Below, in pieces: positions 25,196-33,935 of a stretch of DNA of 64,000 bases. Numbering within the stretch: the stretch's first letter is position 1; the number at the start of each line of letters is the position of its first letter. The position numbers and the translations under genes were made by a program. This DNA comes from Rufibacter latericius (GTDB lineage Bacteria > Bacteroidota > Bacteroidia > Cytophagales > Hymenobacteraceae): assembly GCF_003721515.1 (NCBI RefSeq), contig NZ_RJJD01000021.1, forward strand, positions 372,001 through 436,000, given 5' to 3'. The notes beneath the pieces are model-generated. The model was not told the DNA's origin, did no database searches, and saw only the letters and a list, made by a program, of their open reading frames with translations.

Positions 25196-26446
25196 CTAAT
25201 ACTTCACAGAGATAAACCTTGGCCGGAGGTGATGGGGGTGTTTGTGGATATCGGCGATGAAATCAAAGGAGTTGACGTTGTAGCTGATCAACAGCTCCCC
25301 CGGTTTGGAAAGGTGCGGATGGGCTTTGGCGTTGTAGGTGTAGAAATCCAGGTCTTCATAGATCTCCGGGGTTTCGTAAATCTTTTTGGCGGGCTGGAAA
25401 GGTCCGGCTGGGGTTTGCCCCGTCTGGATAGCGACGGTAGGCGAATTGGTGTCTAACTGGTACGAGGCTAGTACCCGACCGTCTTCCATGAAACTTACCC
25501 CCATTTCATTGGATACCCGGCTGGTCAGCGCAGCGGCTTTATGCACGTCGGGGCCCCAGGTGCTGCCGTCCCAATAACGCCATTGGCTGAAATCCTCAAA
25601 TGCTTTGTCCTGTACCCGGGCCACCAGAAGTTCCTTTTTATCGCCTCGTACCCCATAGACATAGATGTAGCCATCGGGTTTGGGCGCTTTGGCACCTACG
25701 GTATTCGCCAGCACCGCAACTCCAAATACGACTTTCCCTTTGCCGTTGCTGTCTTTGATAAATAAAGGCGTATCCAATTGCCGGTGGTTGGCGAACGGCG
25801 GCCGACTTCCTTTGGGCAGCGCGATCAGGGAAACGCCTACATCCTCAAATGGGTACACGCCTCCGGGTAAACTCTTGATCCGGTAAGCGAAAATGTAAAT
25901 GGTGCTGTCTTTTTGATGATTGAAGAACCCGTCCCCCAGCCAATAATAATCCCCCGGCTGGGCCTTGGGCGTGTGGGGCTCAAACATGGAGGCGGCTTTT
26001 CCCTTCTCGTCTTTCCGCCAATGGAATTTGATCTTGTTGGGGTCCGGGGTACTTCCCTGCAGATACCCCACCGAGTTATGCACCATCTCCCAATCGGCCT
26101 GCAAGGAATCTCCTTTAATATTCCCGATGATGGTATCACTGAACCACAGGAATGTTTCGGTGGCATTGGCCTGGCCTGATTTCTCTACCCCGTTCATGGC
26201 CACGCAGTAGATTCCGTCTGCCCCTAACCATCCCGAGTTGTGCATCAGCATCTGCTCCCACTGCGGAACGGAGGTGGCTTTCACTTGCCGGACACTGCCT
26301 ACGGCAGATGGAGCATCCGTCTCCGAAGTCTCGGCCGCCATACTCTTGTTCTTCTGACAACCGCTAACCAGCATAGACAAGGCGGTGAACGGCACAAAGG
26401 CGAAAGCGATCCATTTTCTACTGCTGAGGTGGGCACTACTTTTCAT
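25196..26446 (-). CDS. DUF5005/DUF4185-like lipoprotein, possible glycosidase
   Basis: A 416-residue lipoprotein. A signal peptide ends at a lipobox before C30 (SMLVSGC). The mature part looks like a five-bladed beta-propeller: HNSGWLGADGIY, then LWFSDTIIGN, DYYWLGDGF, SRPPFANHRQLDTP, WRYWDGSTWGPD, and LLISYNVNSFDF near the end. It shares these motifs with the paralogue at 28,432-29,664 (roughly 40-50% by eye). Some DUF4185 proteins are endo-D-arabinanases (GH183), so a glycosidase role is reasonable, but the specificity here is unknown. It is the last gene of the SusC/SusD locus on the minus strand. Confidence 0.75.
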   Translation of the reverse strand: MKSSAHLSSRKWIAFAFVPFTALSMLVSGCQKNKSMAAETSETDAPSAVGSVRQVKATSVPQWEQMLMHNSGWLGADGIYCVAMNGVEKSGQANATETFLWFSDTIIGNIKGDSLQADWEMVHNSVGYLQGSTPDPNKIKFHWRKDEKGKAASMFEPHTPKAQPGDYYWLGDGFFNHQKDSTIYIFAYRIKSLPGGVYPFEDVGVSLIALPKGSRPPFANHRQLDTPLFIKDSNGKGKVVFGVAVLANTVGAKAPKPDGYIYVYGVRGDKKELLVARVQDKAFEDFSQWRYWDGSTWGPDVHKAAALTSRVSNEMGVSFMEDGRVLASYQLDTNSPTVAIQTGQTPAGPFQPAKKIYETPEIYEDLDFYTYNAKAHPHLSKPGELLISYNVNSFDFIADIHKHPHHLRPRFISVKY

Positions 26447-26529
26447 ATGGTTTTAAGATTTTAAGCCGAAAACATAAACGGAGGCCCTAATAAAGGAAGG
26501 CTTGAACACAGAAAAACCACGCTCAGAAT

Positions 26530-28098
26530 TTACTCCTCCCAAGTATCGGTGCGAAAAGGCATGGCGGGTAAACCTTCTTTGTTGCCGAAGTTGGTAATGG
26601 GATAATTGGTAAAAGCATACCTAATGGCCACCGGCTTCTTCACCTTCTCTGAGGATAGCAGGACCTGATCCTTATAAATGGATGCCTCTGCCGGGTAGAA
26701 AATTTTGTCCTCGCCCGCTACATAGAAATACTTAGGTGTTTGCCCATCCGAGGTGGTGAGTCCGGTTCCCAGGCTTTGGGGCAGAAAGGAAACGATCACC
26801 TTCTTACCCTTTACTTTGACCTTCTCCAGCCTGGGCCCTACATACACCACATCGGGCTGGTCATAGGTTTTCGCCAACGCGATTCTGGCCAGGCGCAAAC
26901 CCACGTCTTTCTTGTTGCGCGGGTGGATGTCATTTACCTCGCCAATGTCCATGGTGACGGCCATTCCGGTGTTCTTCACCTGGAGCATGGCGTCCTGGGC
27001 TTCGCGTAGTTTGGCGTGATACGTGGCCATAGAGTCTTTTTCTTCCCAGTTGTAAGGTGTGACCTGCACGTAATAAAAGGGCAAATCGCCTTGGTTGAAA
27101 TCCTTGCGCCAACCCTTAACCATGGCGGTGCACAGGCGCGTGTAGGCGCTCCCGTCTTTCTTGTTAGATTCGCCCTGGTACCATAAAAAACCTCTGATGG
27201 AAAAATCTTTTAAGGGATGAATCATGGCGTTGTACAGCAAGGTGGGCCGGGCCAACACCTCGAACAGTTTTTCAAGCGTTTTGATGGAATCTAAGCTTTC
27301 CTGCGCTTGCGGATTGAGGTCATAAGGCGTCAGGTACTTCGCTTTCACCTCAGGGTCACTTTCCAGCGCCTCCCGGCTGGTCCAGCCTTGGCAAGCAGAT
27401 CCGCCTACCGAGGACACCACCAACCCAATGGGCACCTGTAGTTTTTGAAGCAACTCGCGCCCGTAGAAATAAGCGACCCCGCTAAAGTCTCCGGCCGTTT
27501 GTGGCGAGCAGACCAACCAGGTTCCTTTCGCATTTTGCTGGGGTGTTTTCTTGAAATTGTTTTCAATGTTTATCAGCCGAATGGCGGGAAAATCAGCCGA
27601 GGCAATTTCCTTTTCATAGTCCAACACTCCCCTGAGCCAAGGCAATGCGGGTTTCATTTCCATGTCCATGTTAGACTGCCCGCTGCAGAGCCACACCTCG
27701 CCAATCAGGATATTAGATAAGGTGAGGCTATCCTTTTCACAAGAAACCGTAATAGTGTGGGCCGAAAAGTCACCGGGTTTCACCGCTGGAACGGGCACCT
27801 GCCCCTCCCATCTGCCGGAGGCGTCTGCCACAACTTGCACCGGTGAATTGTTCCAATCTACCGAAAGGGTGATGGTATCGCCTGCCGGAGCAGTTCCCCA
27901 CATGGAAAAAGGCTTGCCTTGCTGAACCACCATATTGCTTTGGAGTACCGTAGCCACCGTGAATTTTATCTCCGTTTCGGGAATCGATTGCCCAAATGAA
28001 CAAACCCGCAAAGCTTGTTGCTCAAACCCGTCTGCCCATGAAACGATTGTTCCACCAAGGCAAAGCATGACCAGAAGTAGAACTTTGACGCTTTTCAT
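26530..28098 (-). CDS. Sialate O-acetylesterase family (SGNH) protein
   Basis: A 522-residue secreted esterase. The signal peptide is MKSVKVLLLVMLCLGG. The catalytic serine is S139 in WLCSGQSNM, the family's signature. Further family motifs are SSVGGSACQGW, FLWYQGESN, and the C-terminal DIHPRNKKD, which holds the Asp-His of the SGNH triad. The substrate class is O-acetyl groups on sugars. In this locus it would remove acetyl groups from the polysaccharide before or during its breakdown. It lies between the two DUF5005-like genes on the same strand. Confidence 0.92.
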   Translation of the reverse strand: MKSVKVLLLVMLCLGGTIVSWADGFEQQALRVCSFGQSIPETEIKFTVATVLQSNMVVQQGKPFSMWGTAPAGDTITLSVDWNNSPVQVVADASGRWEGQVPVPAVKPGDFSAHTITVSCEKDSLTLSNILIGEVWLCSGQSNMDMEMKPALPWLRGVLDYEKEIASADFPAIRLINIENNFKKTPQQNAKGTWLVCSPQTAGDFSGVAYFYGRELLQKLQVPIGLVVSSVGGSACQGWTSREALESDPEVKAKYLTPYDLNPQAQESLDSIKTLEKLFEVLARPTLLYNAMIHPLKDFSIRGFLWYQGESNKKDGSAYTRLCTAMVKGWRKDFNQGDLPFYYVQVTPYNWEEKDSMATYHAKLREAQDAMLQVKNTGMAVTMDIGEVNDIHPRNKKDVGLRLARIALAKTYDQPDVVYVGPRLEKVKVKGKKVIVSFLPQSLGTGLTTSDGQTPKYFYVAGEDKIFYPAEASIYKDQVLLSSEKVKKPVAIRYAFTNYPITNFGNKEGLPAMPFRTDTWEE

Positions 28099-28172
28099 GG
28101 ATTGAGTTCAAAAATGCTTGACAAGGACTGTGAACGTTTTGAAGCTATTTAAGCGTGAAATAGGAATAACCA

Positions 28173-28344
28173 CGCATTCCGTCCCCCTTTGAAGGGGGTA
28201 GGGGGATGATTACTCGTGCAGGAATCAGCATTCCCAATGTGTAAGGGCAGTCACTTTTGGTTGCTCTTGCTTCGTAGTGCAAGCTTTTGGTTCTTCAATG
28301 GCCTTTGTCATCCCCCTACCCCCTTCAAAGGGGGACGAAATGCG
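28173..28344. repeat. 37-base inverted repeat, MITE-like
   Basis: Arms of 37 bases (28173-28209 and 28308-28344) match with a single mismatch and enclose 98 non-coding bases. Each arm has its own inner palindrome CCCCCTTTGAAGGGGG. It fills much of the 333-base gap between the esterase and the second DUF5005-like gene. It has no coding content and looks like a miniature inverted-repeat element. Confidence 0.8.
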
Positions 28345-28431
28345 TGTACAACTTAGAATAAAGACAATCAAGGAAGACAGCATTGTCTATCTCCTTACTT
28401 CCCGCCTTTAGTTTTTGCCTTATTCCTCAAT

Positions 28432-29664
28432 TTACAAAAGCTTCACTTTGATGAACCTTGGGCGGTATAGATTAGGATGCACCAGAATGTCTTTGAAAAA
28501 GTCAAAGGAGTTCACGTTGTAGCTGATCAGCATCTCTCCGGGCTCTGACAGGTTGGAATGCACCTTGGCATTGTACACAATGAAGTCCTTGTCCATTTTG
28601 ATATCCTCTGAACAGTCCCAAATTTTGATGATCGGGCCGAAGGGGCCTTGGGGTTTCAGCCCCAGACGTAGGCCTACGGTGTTCCCGATGCCATCGGTTT
28701 GGAACACCATGGCATAGCGGCCATCGGGCAGTGGGGTCACGCTTAACTCGTTGGAGGCCCTGTCGGTGATGTTGGCCAGTTTAGCGAGGTCAGCGTTCCA
28801 GGTTGCGCCGTCCCAGTAGCGCCACTTGGTGAAGTCTTCGATCTCGCCGGGTAATACCCGCGCTACTATCACGTTTTTGGCTTTTCCGCGAACGCCGTAC
28901 ACATACACGTAGCCATCGGGCTGGGGAGCGCCGGCTTCTTTGGTGTTCACGAAAATAGCCCCGCCCAGCGACCCATAATCGTCTGGGGCGCTGCCCGGCA
29001 GAAAGAAAGGCGTGTCCAGTTGGCGCTGGTTTTTGAAAGGAGGTTTGCTTCCGGCCGGGATCACAATTAAGGCATTGCCTACTTCTTGGAAGCCAAACAC
29101 CTGTGCTCCTGTGTCGCGCACGCGGTACCCAAAAATATAGGTGTCGTTGTTTTTGGCCGTGTTCACGAAGCCATCACCTAGCCAGTAATATTCGCCCGGT
29201 TTTGCCGCTGGCGTTTTGGGGATGAAGTTGGCCCGGTGCTTCCCGGCTTCGTCCTTGTCCCAGTAGAAGGTGATGTTTTCTGGTGAGGGCTTATTTCCCT
29301 TGATGATGGCCACCGAGTTGTTGATCATCTTATACCCCGGACTCAGCTTCCCGTCTTTGATATCCCCGATCATAGTATCACTAAACAGAAGCATGGTCTC
29401 GGTGTTTCTTCCGGCCCCGGCCGAGTCTACCCCGTTTTTAGGAATCGCGAAGATGCCATCGGCGCCAAACCAACCGGAGTTCCGCTTGAAAAGCGCCGTC
29501 CACTCGGGGGCTTCCGCCACCGTAAACTTCAGGGTGGTGATATCAGTGTTCACCGGTTTCTTTTGGGGCTCCCCGTCGGTGTCGCCTTTGTCTGAGGAGC
29601 AGGTAAGCAGCGATAGGCAGACAAAAAAAGCAGTGTTCTTAAAGAAGCTATTTCTAAGAATCAT
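28432..29664 (-). CDS. DUF5005/DUF4185-like lipoprotein, paralogue
   Basis: A 410-residue lipoprotein. The frame is open to 29,778, but the ATG at 29664 (MILRNSFFKN) begins a signal peptide with lipobox LLTC (C22), and the 38 codons upstream overlap a strong hairpin, so 29664 is the start. The core repeats the motifs of the paralogue at 25,196-26,446: RNSGWFGADGIF, LLFSDTMIGD, YYWLGDGF, KPPFKNQRQLDTP, WRYWDGATWN, MLISYNVNSFDF. The pair may have arisen by duplication inside the locus. Probable beta-propeller, possible glycosidase. Confidence 0.75.
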   Translation of the reverse strand: MILRNSFFKNTAFFVCLSLLTCSSDKGDTDGEPQKKPVNTDITTLKFTVAEAPEWTALFKRNSGWFGADGIFAIPKNGVDSAGAGRNTETMLLFSDTMIGDIKDGKLSPGYKMINNSVAIIKGNKPSPENITFYWDKDEAGKHRANFIPKTPAAKPGEYYWLGDGFVNTAKNNDTYIFGYRVRDTGAQVFGFQEVGNALIVIPAGSKPPFKNQRQLDTPFFLPGSAPDDYGSLGGAIFVNTKEAGAPQPDGYVYVYGVRGKAKNVIVARVLPGEIEDFTKWRYWDGATWNADLAKLANITDRASNELSVTPLPDGRYAMVFQTDGIGNTVGLRLGLKPQGPFGPIIKIWDCSEDIKMDKDFIVYNAKVHSNLSEPGEMLISYNVNSFDFFKDILVHPNLYRPRFIKVKLL

Positions 29665-29734
29665 AGGTCGTTTTGGGAATAAGAAAGCAAAACTGTTTGG
29701 TAAGCCATCAGCAGAAATGATAGAAGAAGCCCTT

Positions 29735-29777
29735 TGCCTTTTCGGGCCTGTTTTCAGAAAACAAGCCCGAAAAGGCA
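29735..29777. repeat. Long hairpin, TTTTAGGC family, strongest member
   Basis: Arms of 21 bases (29735-29755 and 29757-29777; outer part TGCCTTTTCGGGC) match with one mismatch around a single central base. It lies between the lipoprotein gene and the second DUF5005-like gene. There is no T-run after it on either strand, so it may act in mRNA stability or read-through control rather than as a plain terminator. Confidence 0.75.
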
Positions 29778-29786
29778 TTTAGGTAT

Positions 29787-30602
29787 CTATTGTTTAGGGC
29801 TGGCATCAAAGGTGTACACAAACGTTTCTTTGTCTGTGTAAGGAGGCCCGAATACTGACAGATCCAGGGTGATTTCCATCACCAGGCGGTCTTTGGTCAG
29901 GGACTTCACGGTGTAGGTTTCGGTGGTCACTTGAGTAGGATCAAACACCGAGGCATAGGTCTGGGTGAAAGTTTTCTCGTCATCGCTCAAAGACCAGGTG
30001 GAGTAGGTATTGAACCCATCAAAGGTACAAGGCTTGGTGCCGTAGTTCACGGCCATGGTTCCGTTCTCGTTGTACACAAAAGAATCATCGGTCTCACAGT
30101 CCTCAATGTCTTCTACGTCTGGGTTGGGCGTGGTGTGCATTTTCGATTTCAGGTTCCAGCGGTAAGTGTACAGGATCTGTTCACCGGAGGCCGTCGTGTT
30201 CACGGTCAACACCTTCTCCCCTACTTTGCCATTGTTGTCCTCGGCCCGGAATGTGAAACCCACCAGCTTGTCTACTTCGCCTGGCGCATGGGTGTAGGTG
30301 AAGTTATAGGTATAATCGGTCTGGCCGGTAGAGGGAAGCTGCACGGTCTGCACCCCGTTGGTTCCGTAGGTATTGTCGTTCTGGAGGTTGACCTGTTTGG
30401 TGATTCTGAGCGCCTTCAGGCCTCCGGGCACCTTGATGGAGACAGTTACCTCCACGGGTTGCCCGGTTTTACCCGATACCTCTTCTTTTGACAAGGTCAA
30501 TACGGGCGCATCGGGCGTGGATTCATCATCTGAACAGGAGGTCCAGAAGGTCATGGCCACCAAGGCCAGACAGGAAAAAAGGAAGGAAGAAATCTTTTTC
30601 AT
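29787..30602 (-). CDS. Secreted lipoprotein of unknown function
   Basis: A 271-residue lipoprotein. The start MKKISSFLFSCL at 30602 is preferred over an ATG two codons upstream because it gives a normal signal peptide. The lipobox is TSC, followed by the Bacteroidota surface-export-like acidic stretch SDDES. The first 130 mature residues look like an immunoglobulin-like fold; the rest resembles a lipocalin-like barrel (YTYRWNLKSKMHTT... WSLSDDEKTF... DRLVMEITLDL). It takes the place often held by SusE/SusF-type surface glycan-binding proteins. The function is inferred from position. Confidence 0.6.
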   Translation of the reverse strand: MKKISSFLFSCLALVAMTFWTSCSDDESTPDAPVLTLSKEEVSGKTGQPVEVTVSIKVPGGLKALRITKQVNLQNDNTYGTNGVQTVQLPSTGQTDYTYNFTYTHAPGEVDKLVGFTFRAEDNNGKVGEKVLTVNTTASGEQILYTYRWNLKSKMHTTPNPDVEDIEDCETDDSFVYNENGTMAVNYGTKPCTFDGFNTYSTWSLSDDEKTFTQTYASVFDPTQVTTETYTVKSLTKDRLVMEITLDLSVFGPPYTDKETFVYTFDASPKQ

Positions 30603-30689
30603 ATGCATACGATTTAAGGTTTAAAGGATAGCCAAACGGTGAAGCAGGTACATTCTTGGTAGCAGCAGCAGCAGGTGGAAGGAGTTCTG

Positions 30690-30722
30690 TTTGAGGCCTA
30701 CTTTTCTAAAAACAGGTCAAAA
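30690..30722. repeat. Hairpin repeat, TTTTAGGC family (weak member)
   Basis: TTTGAGGCCTACTTTTCTAAAAACAGGTCAAA in outline, arms of about 8 bases, between the lipoprotein start and the MFS stop. Confidence 0.4.
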
Positions 30723-30739
30723 GCAGCGCCACCGGCAGG

Positions 30740-32134
30740 TCACCGGGCTACTACCGGATCAGGTTTAAGTCTTTCCGGCTGGCCCGCGGTCCAGGACTTT
30801 TCAATTTCCTCTAGGGTTCTCCCTTTGGTCTCGGGCACCAGGGTCCAGACAAACACAAAAGTCAGAACCGACATGGCCATGAAGATCCAGAAGGTATAGG
30901 CGCTCCCGATGGCTTCCAGCAGGATGGGAAAAAACTGGGAAACAAAATACACGGCCACCCACAGCGCACCCAGACAAATGGACATGGCTCTGCCGCGGGT
31001 GCGGTTTGGGAAAATCTCGGCAATGATTACGAAGGCCAAGGGCCCCAGCGACACGGCGAAGAAGGCGATGTACGCCAATATGAAGACCAGCACAATGTAG
31101 CCCTTGACCATGTCCAGGTAAAAGGCCCCGCCGATGATGAGCAGACAGACGGCCATTCCTGCCGAGCCCGCCAGCAACAAGCCTTTGCGACCCCAGTTGT
31201 CTACATATTTAATGGCGACAATGGTGAACAGCAGGTTCACGGCCCCCACTAAAATGGTCTGCAGCAACGCGGAATCAGAGCCGTCACCGGTTGATTTAAA
31301 GATCTCGGGGGCATAATACATGATGGCGTTGATACCAGTAACCTGCGAGAGGATAGCCAATACCACCCCGATAAAGAGGGCTTTCCGTAGACCCGGCTTG
31401 AAGAGTTCTCCCACGGTGCCCGATTCCTCTGAAAGGGTATTCATAATCTGCTTCAGTTCCAGTTGGGCTTCTCTCTCGCCGTTGATCTTGGTAAGAATAG
31501 CCAGCGGCTCCTTTACATACCCTTTCTTGGCGAGCCATCGGGGGCTTTCAGGCACAAATAAGAGCAAACCCATGAAAATGAGCGAAGGAATGACCCCCGA
31601 CCCAAACATCCAGCGCCAGCCCGTGGTGATGTTCCAGGCTTCGTCATACAAGCCGGCAATGCCCGCATTCACAAAGTAAATGAGCAGAATGCCGGAAACA
31701 ATTCCTAGTTGATTTAAAGAGACCAGTCTCCCCCGGATAGCCGCCGGCGCGATCTCGGTGATGTACATGGGGGCCAGAATGGAGGCGATACCGATGCCCA
31801 ATCCACCGATTAGCCGGAAGATGACGAACCAGGTTAAATCCGGGGGCATGGCCGTTCCTACGGAGGAGACAGCAAACAGCACTGCCGACAACATGAGCAC
31901 TTTTTTTCGCCCTATTTTGTCGCTGAGCGCCCCGGCAAAGGCTGCCCCTATCATGCAGCCCAGAATGGCACAGGAGGCAATCCACCCCATCATGGCCGAA
32001 GACAGATCATAGTTAAGCTGCAAAAACCCGATAGCCCCGGCAATCACGGCCGTATCATACCCGAAGAGCAACCCACCCACGGCGGCCACCAGGGTGATGC
32101 GGTACACAAACCAGTTACTTCCTGCCTTTTCCAT
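30740..32134 (-). CDS. Sugar porter family MFS transporter
   Basis: A 464-residue inner-membrane proton:sugar symporter of the XylE/GLUT group. The frame extends upstream to 32,353 but overlaps the isomerase gene; the ATG at 32134 (MEKAGSNWFVYRI) is the start. Signatures: GGLLFGYDTAVIAGA in the first membrane segment, GRKKVLM in the first cytoplasmic loop, FVPESPRWL after segment 6, and VPETKGRTLEEIE at the end. Twelve membrane segments fit. It stands 7 bp downstream of the isomerase in the operon, so it probably brings in the hexose that the ROK kinase phosphorylates. Confidence 0.95.
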   Translation of the reverse strand: MEKAGSNWFVYRITLVAAVGGLLFGYDTAVIAGAIGFLQLNYDLSSAMMGWIASCAILGCMIGAAFAGALSDKIGRKKVLMLSAVLFAVSSVGTAMPPDLTWFVIFRLIGGLGIGIASILAPMYITEIAPAAIRGRLVSLNQLGIVSGILLIYFVNAGIAGLYDEAWNITTGWRWMFGSGVIPSLIFMGLLLFVPESPRWLAKKGYVKEPLAILTKINGEREAQLELKQIMNTLSEESGTVGELFKPGLRKALFIGVVLAILSQVTGINAIMYYAPEIFKSTGDGSDSALLQTILVGAVNLLFTIVAIKYVDNWGRKGLLLAGSAGMAVCLLIIGGAFYLDMVKGYIVLVFILAYIAFFAVSLGPLAFVIIAEIFPNRTRGRAMSICLGALWVAVYFVSQFFPILLEAIGSAYTFWIFMAMSVLTFVFVWTLVPETKGRTLEEIEKSWTAGQPERLKPDPVVAR

Positions 32135-32141
32135 ACACGGC

Positions 32142-33929
32142 TTAGTTTTGGTTGAAGGAGTATTTAGCGTTAAAATCAAGCGGGGTGCGCACGTAGGCTT
32201 TGAGCGTAGCGCACTCCTTGCCCACGCCCTCTCCGTGCGGCCGAATGGAGTAGGCTCCCACCGCGGCAGGCACAATAAAGGTCTCGGCGTAATGGATGAT
32301 GAAGGGTTCAAAGGCTTGGGTGGGGCTTTCCACAATAGCTTCTGTGCCTTCAATTAGGTTTAGGACATTCACAATGCCCTGGGTGTGGTGCGGTACGGCT
32401 TTAGTGAACCAGTGCCGGCGGGTTTCAATAAAGGAGCCTTCATGTAGGCCGGTTCTTTCTTCGCGCCAGCCATCACCTTGAGCCACCGGCTCCACTTTGT
32501 TCAAGATGTTTTCCTGGGTCCATTGGGTGGTGCGGTCCCACTGGATTACGTTTTTGCCGTGTTCCAGCGAAATAGGCCTTGGTTTACCGTCAAGGCCCAT
32601 CCGGCCCCAATCCCAGAGTTTGAAGGTGAAGATGTACGGCGTGGCACTGATTTCAAGCACCACGCTGTTGGCACCCGAGCAATGCACCGTTCCGGCTGGA
32701 ATCAGGACGTGGTCGTGCTTTTTGATAGGCCATTTCTCCACGTGGTTCTCGGCCTCAAAGTACTGGCCCTGGGTTTGCGCGGCTTCCAGTTCATGGATCA
32801 TGCGCTCGGGCACCACGTCTTCTTTCATGCCCAGATACACAAAGGCATCGTCTTTGGCATCCAGCATGTAGTAGCTTTCATCCTGGGTGTACGGCATCCC
32901 AAATTTTTCCTGGATGTACTCAGTGAGCGGGTGTACCTGCAGGCTGAGGTTACCACCCTCCATGGTATCCAGGAAATCAAACCGGATGGGGAATTCATCC
33001 CCAAAAGCTTCAAACACCTCTTCGCCAAGCAGTTCTTGGGGGTGCGAAAACACCAGATCAAGCGAGGGTATTTCCAGCACGTTTTCGCCAAAACGATACA
33101 AAAGGCTGTTCTCTTCCGGCACGCAGTCAAAGCCCCAGGCGAAGTTCTGCTCAGAACGGTCCAGGTCACAGACGTCTTTCAGCCACTGCCCTCCCCACGG
33201 ACCCGGGTCAAAGAAAGGCACCACCCTAAACGGACGGGTGAGCGTGTGTTGCAGGGCATCGTGTAAAGCAGCTCTGGTAATTAGTTTGGGAGCATCGGGC
33301 AGGGTAGTATCCAAGACATAATCCCACTTATTCATCAGGATCTTTTTATGTCGGTCACATACCCGCCAATCTACAAAGAAGGCTCTTTTGTAGAGGTAAG
33401 AGAAGGATTCCTCTTCATTGGCCACTCCCAGGTTCCCTACTTTGTTTCTTCTGAACCGCAATTGGATTTCCCAACGGGGCATATCGGCGTAAATCAAAAG
33501 ATCAGCCTCAGTTGCTATGAGGCTGGCGCCTGTTCCTACTACCAGAATCACTCCTTGAGAGGTTTGCTGGATTTCGGCTTTGGCGGTTTCCAGTTTGTGG
33601 GCATCCAAGAAATCAGCTAAGTGCAAGGGGGCCATGTACCCGAAAACCGGATCATCGGTCACGTATTCTGCTACTAACTCATCAATCTGTCTTTCAGATT
33701 TGAAGGCGGTTGAGGCGCGGATGGTAGCAACTGGCTTTAAAGTCCGCACCAAGCCTGAAACTAACTCCTCCGTGTCTACGCCGTGGTAACACTCTACCAC
33801 CACCACTTTTTGCTTGGCTGTATCCGCTACCCTTTGCCTGATTTCTTGACCAATGTTTCCCCACCCTGCCACACACGTATGGCCTTCCACTCTGATCTCG
33901 GGATACTTATCGTAGTTTGATTTTTTCAA
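32142..33929 (-). CDS. Class I mannose-6-phosphate isomerase with N-terminal kinase-like domain
   Basis: A 595-residue protein. Residues about 220-595 are a cupin-type phosphomannose isomerase that interconverts mannose-6-phosphate and fructose-6-phosphate; zinc ligands are in SLQVHP and in AGTVHCSG. Residues 1-215 form an extra domain with the strand order of a nucleoside/uridine kinase (VVVVECYHGVD, DDPVFGYM, ILVVGTGASL) but no Walker A GxxGxGKS, so it is probably a dead or regulatory domain. The combined length is normal for the Bacteroidota form. It lies 6 bp after the ROK gene and 7 bp before the transporter. Confidence 0.88.
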   Translation of the reverse strand: MKKSNYDKYPEIRVEGHTCVAGWGNIGQEIRQRVADTAKQKVVVVECYHGVDTEELVSGLVRTLKPVATIRASTAFKSERQIDELVAEYVTDDPVFGYMAPLHLADFLDAHKLETAKAEIQQTSQGVILVVGTGASLIATEADLLIYADMPRWEIQLRFRRNKVGNLGVANEEESFSYLYKRAFFVDWRVCDRHKKILMNKWDYVLDTTLPDAPKLITRAALHDALQHTLTRPFRVVPFFDPGPWGGQWLKDVCDLDRSEQNFAWGFDCVPEENSLLYRFGENVLEIPSLDLVFSHPQELLGEEVFEAFGDEFPIRFDFLDTMEGGNLSLQVHPLTEYIQEKFGMPYTQDESYYMLDAKDDAFVYLGMKEDVVPERMIHELEAAQTQGQYFEAENHVEKWPIKKHDHVLIPAGTVHCSGANSVVLEISATPYIFTFKLWDWGRMGLDGKPRPISLEHGKNVIQWDRTTQWTQENILNKVEPVAQGDGWREERTGLHEGSFIETRRHWFTKAVPHHTQGIVNVLNLIEGTEAIVESPTQAFEPFIIHYAETFIVPAAVGAYSIRPHGEGVGKECATLKAYVRTPLDFNAKYSFNQN

Positions 33930-33935
33930 AGCCGT

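Noticed and set aside
29665..29778. Upstream extension of the second DUF5005-like gene
   Set aside because: It is made of the strong hairpin at 29735-29777 and would hide the signal peptide.
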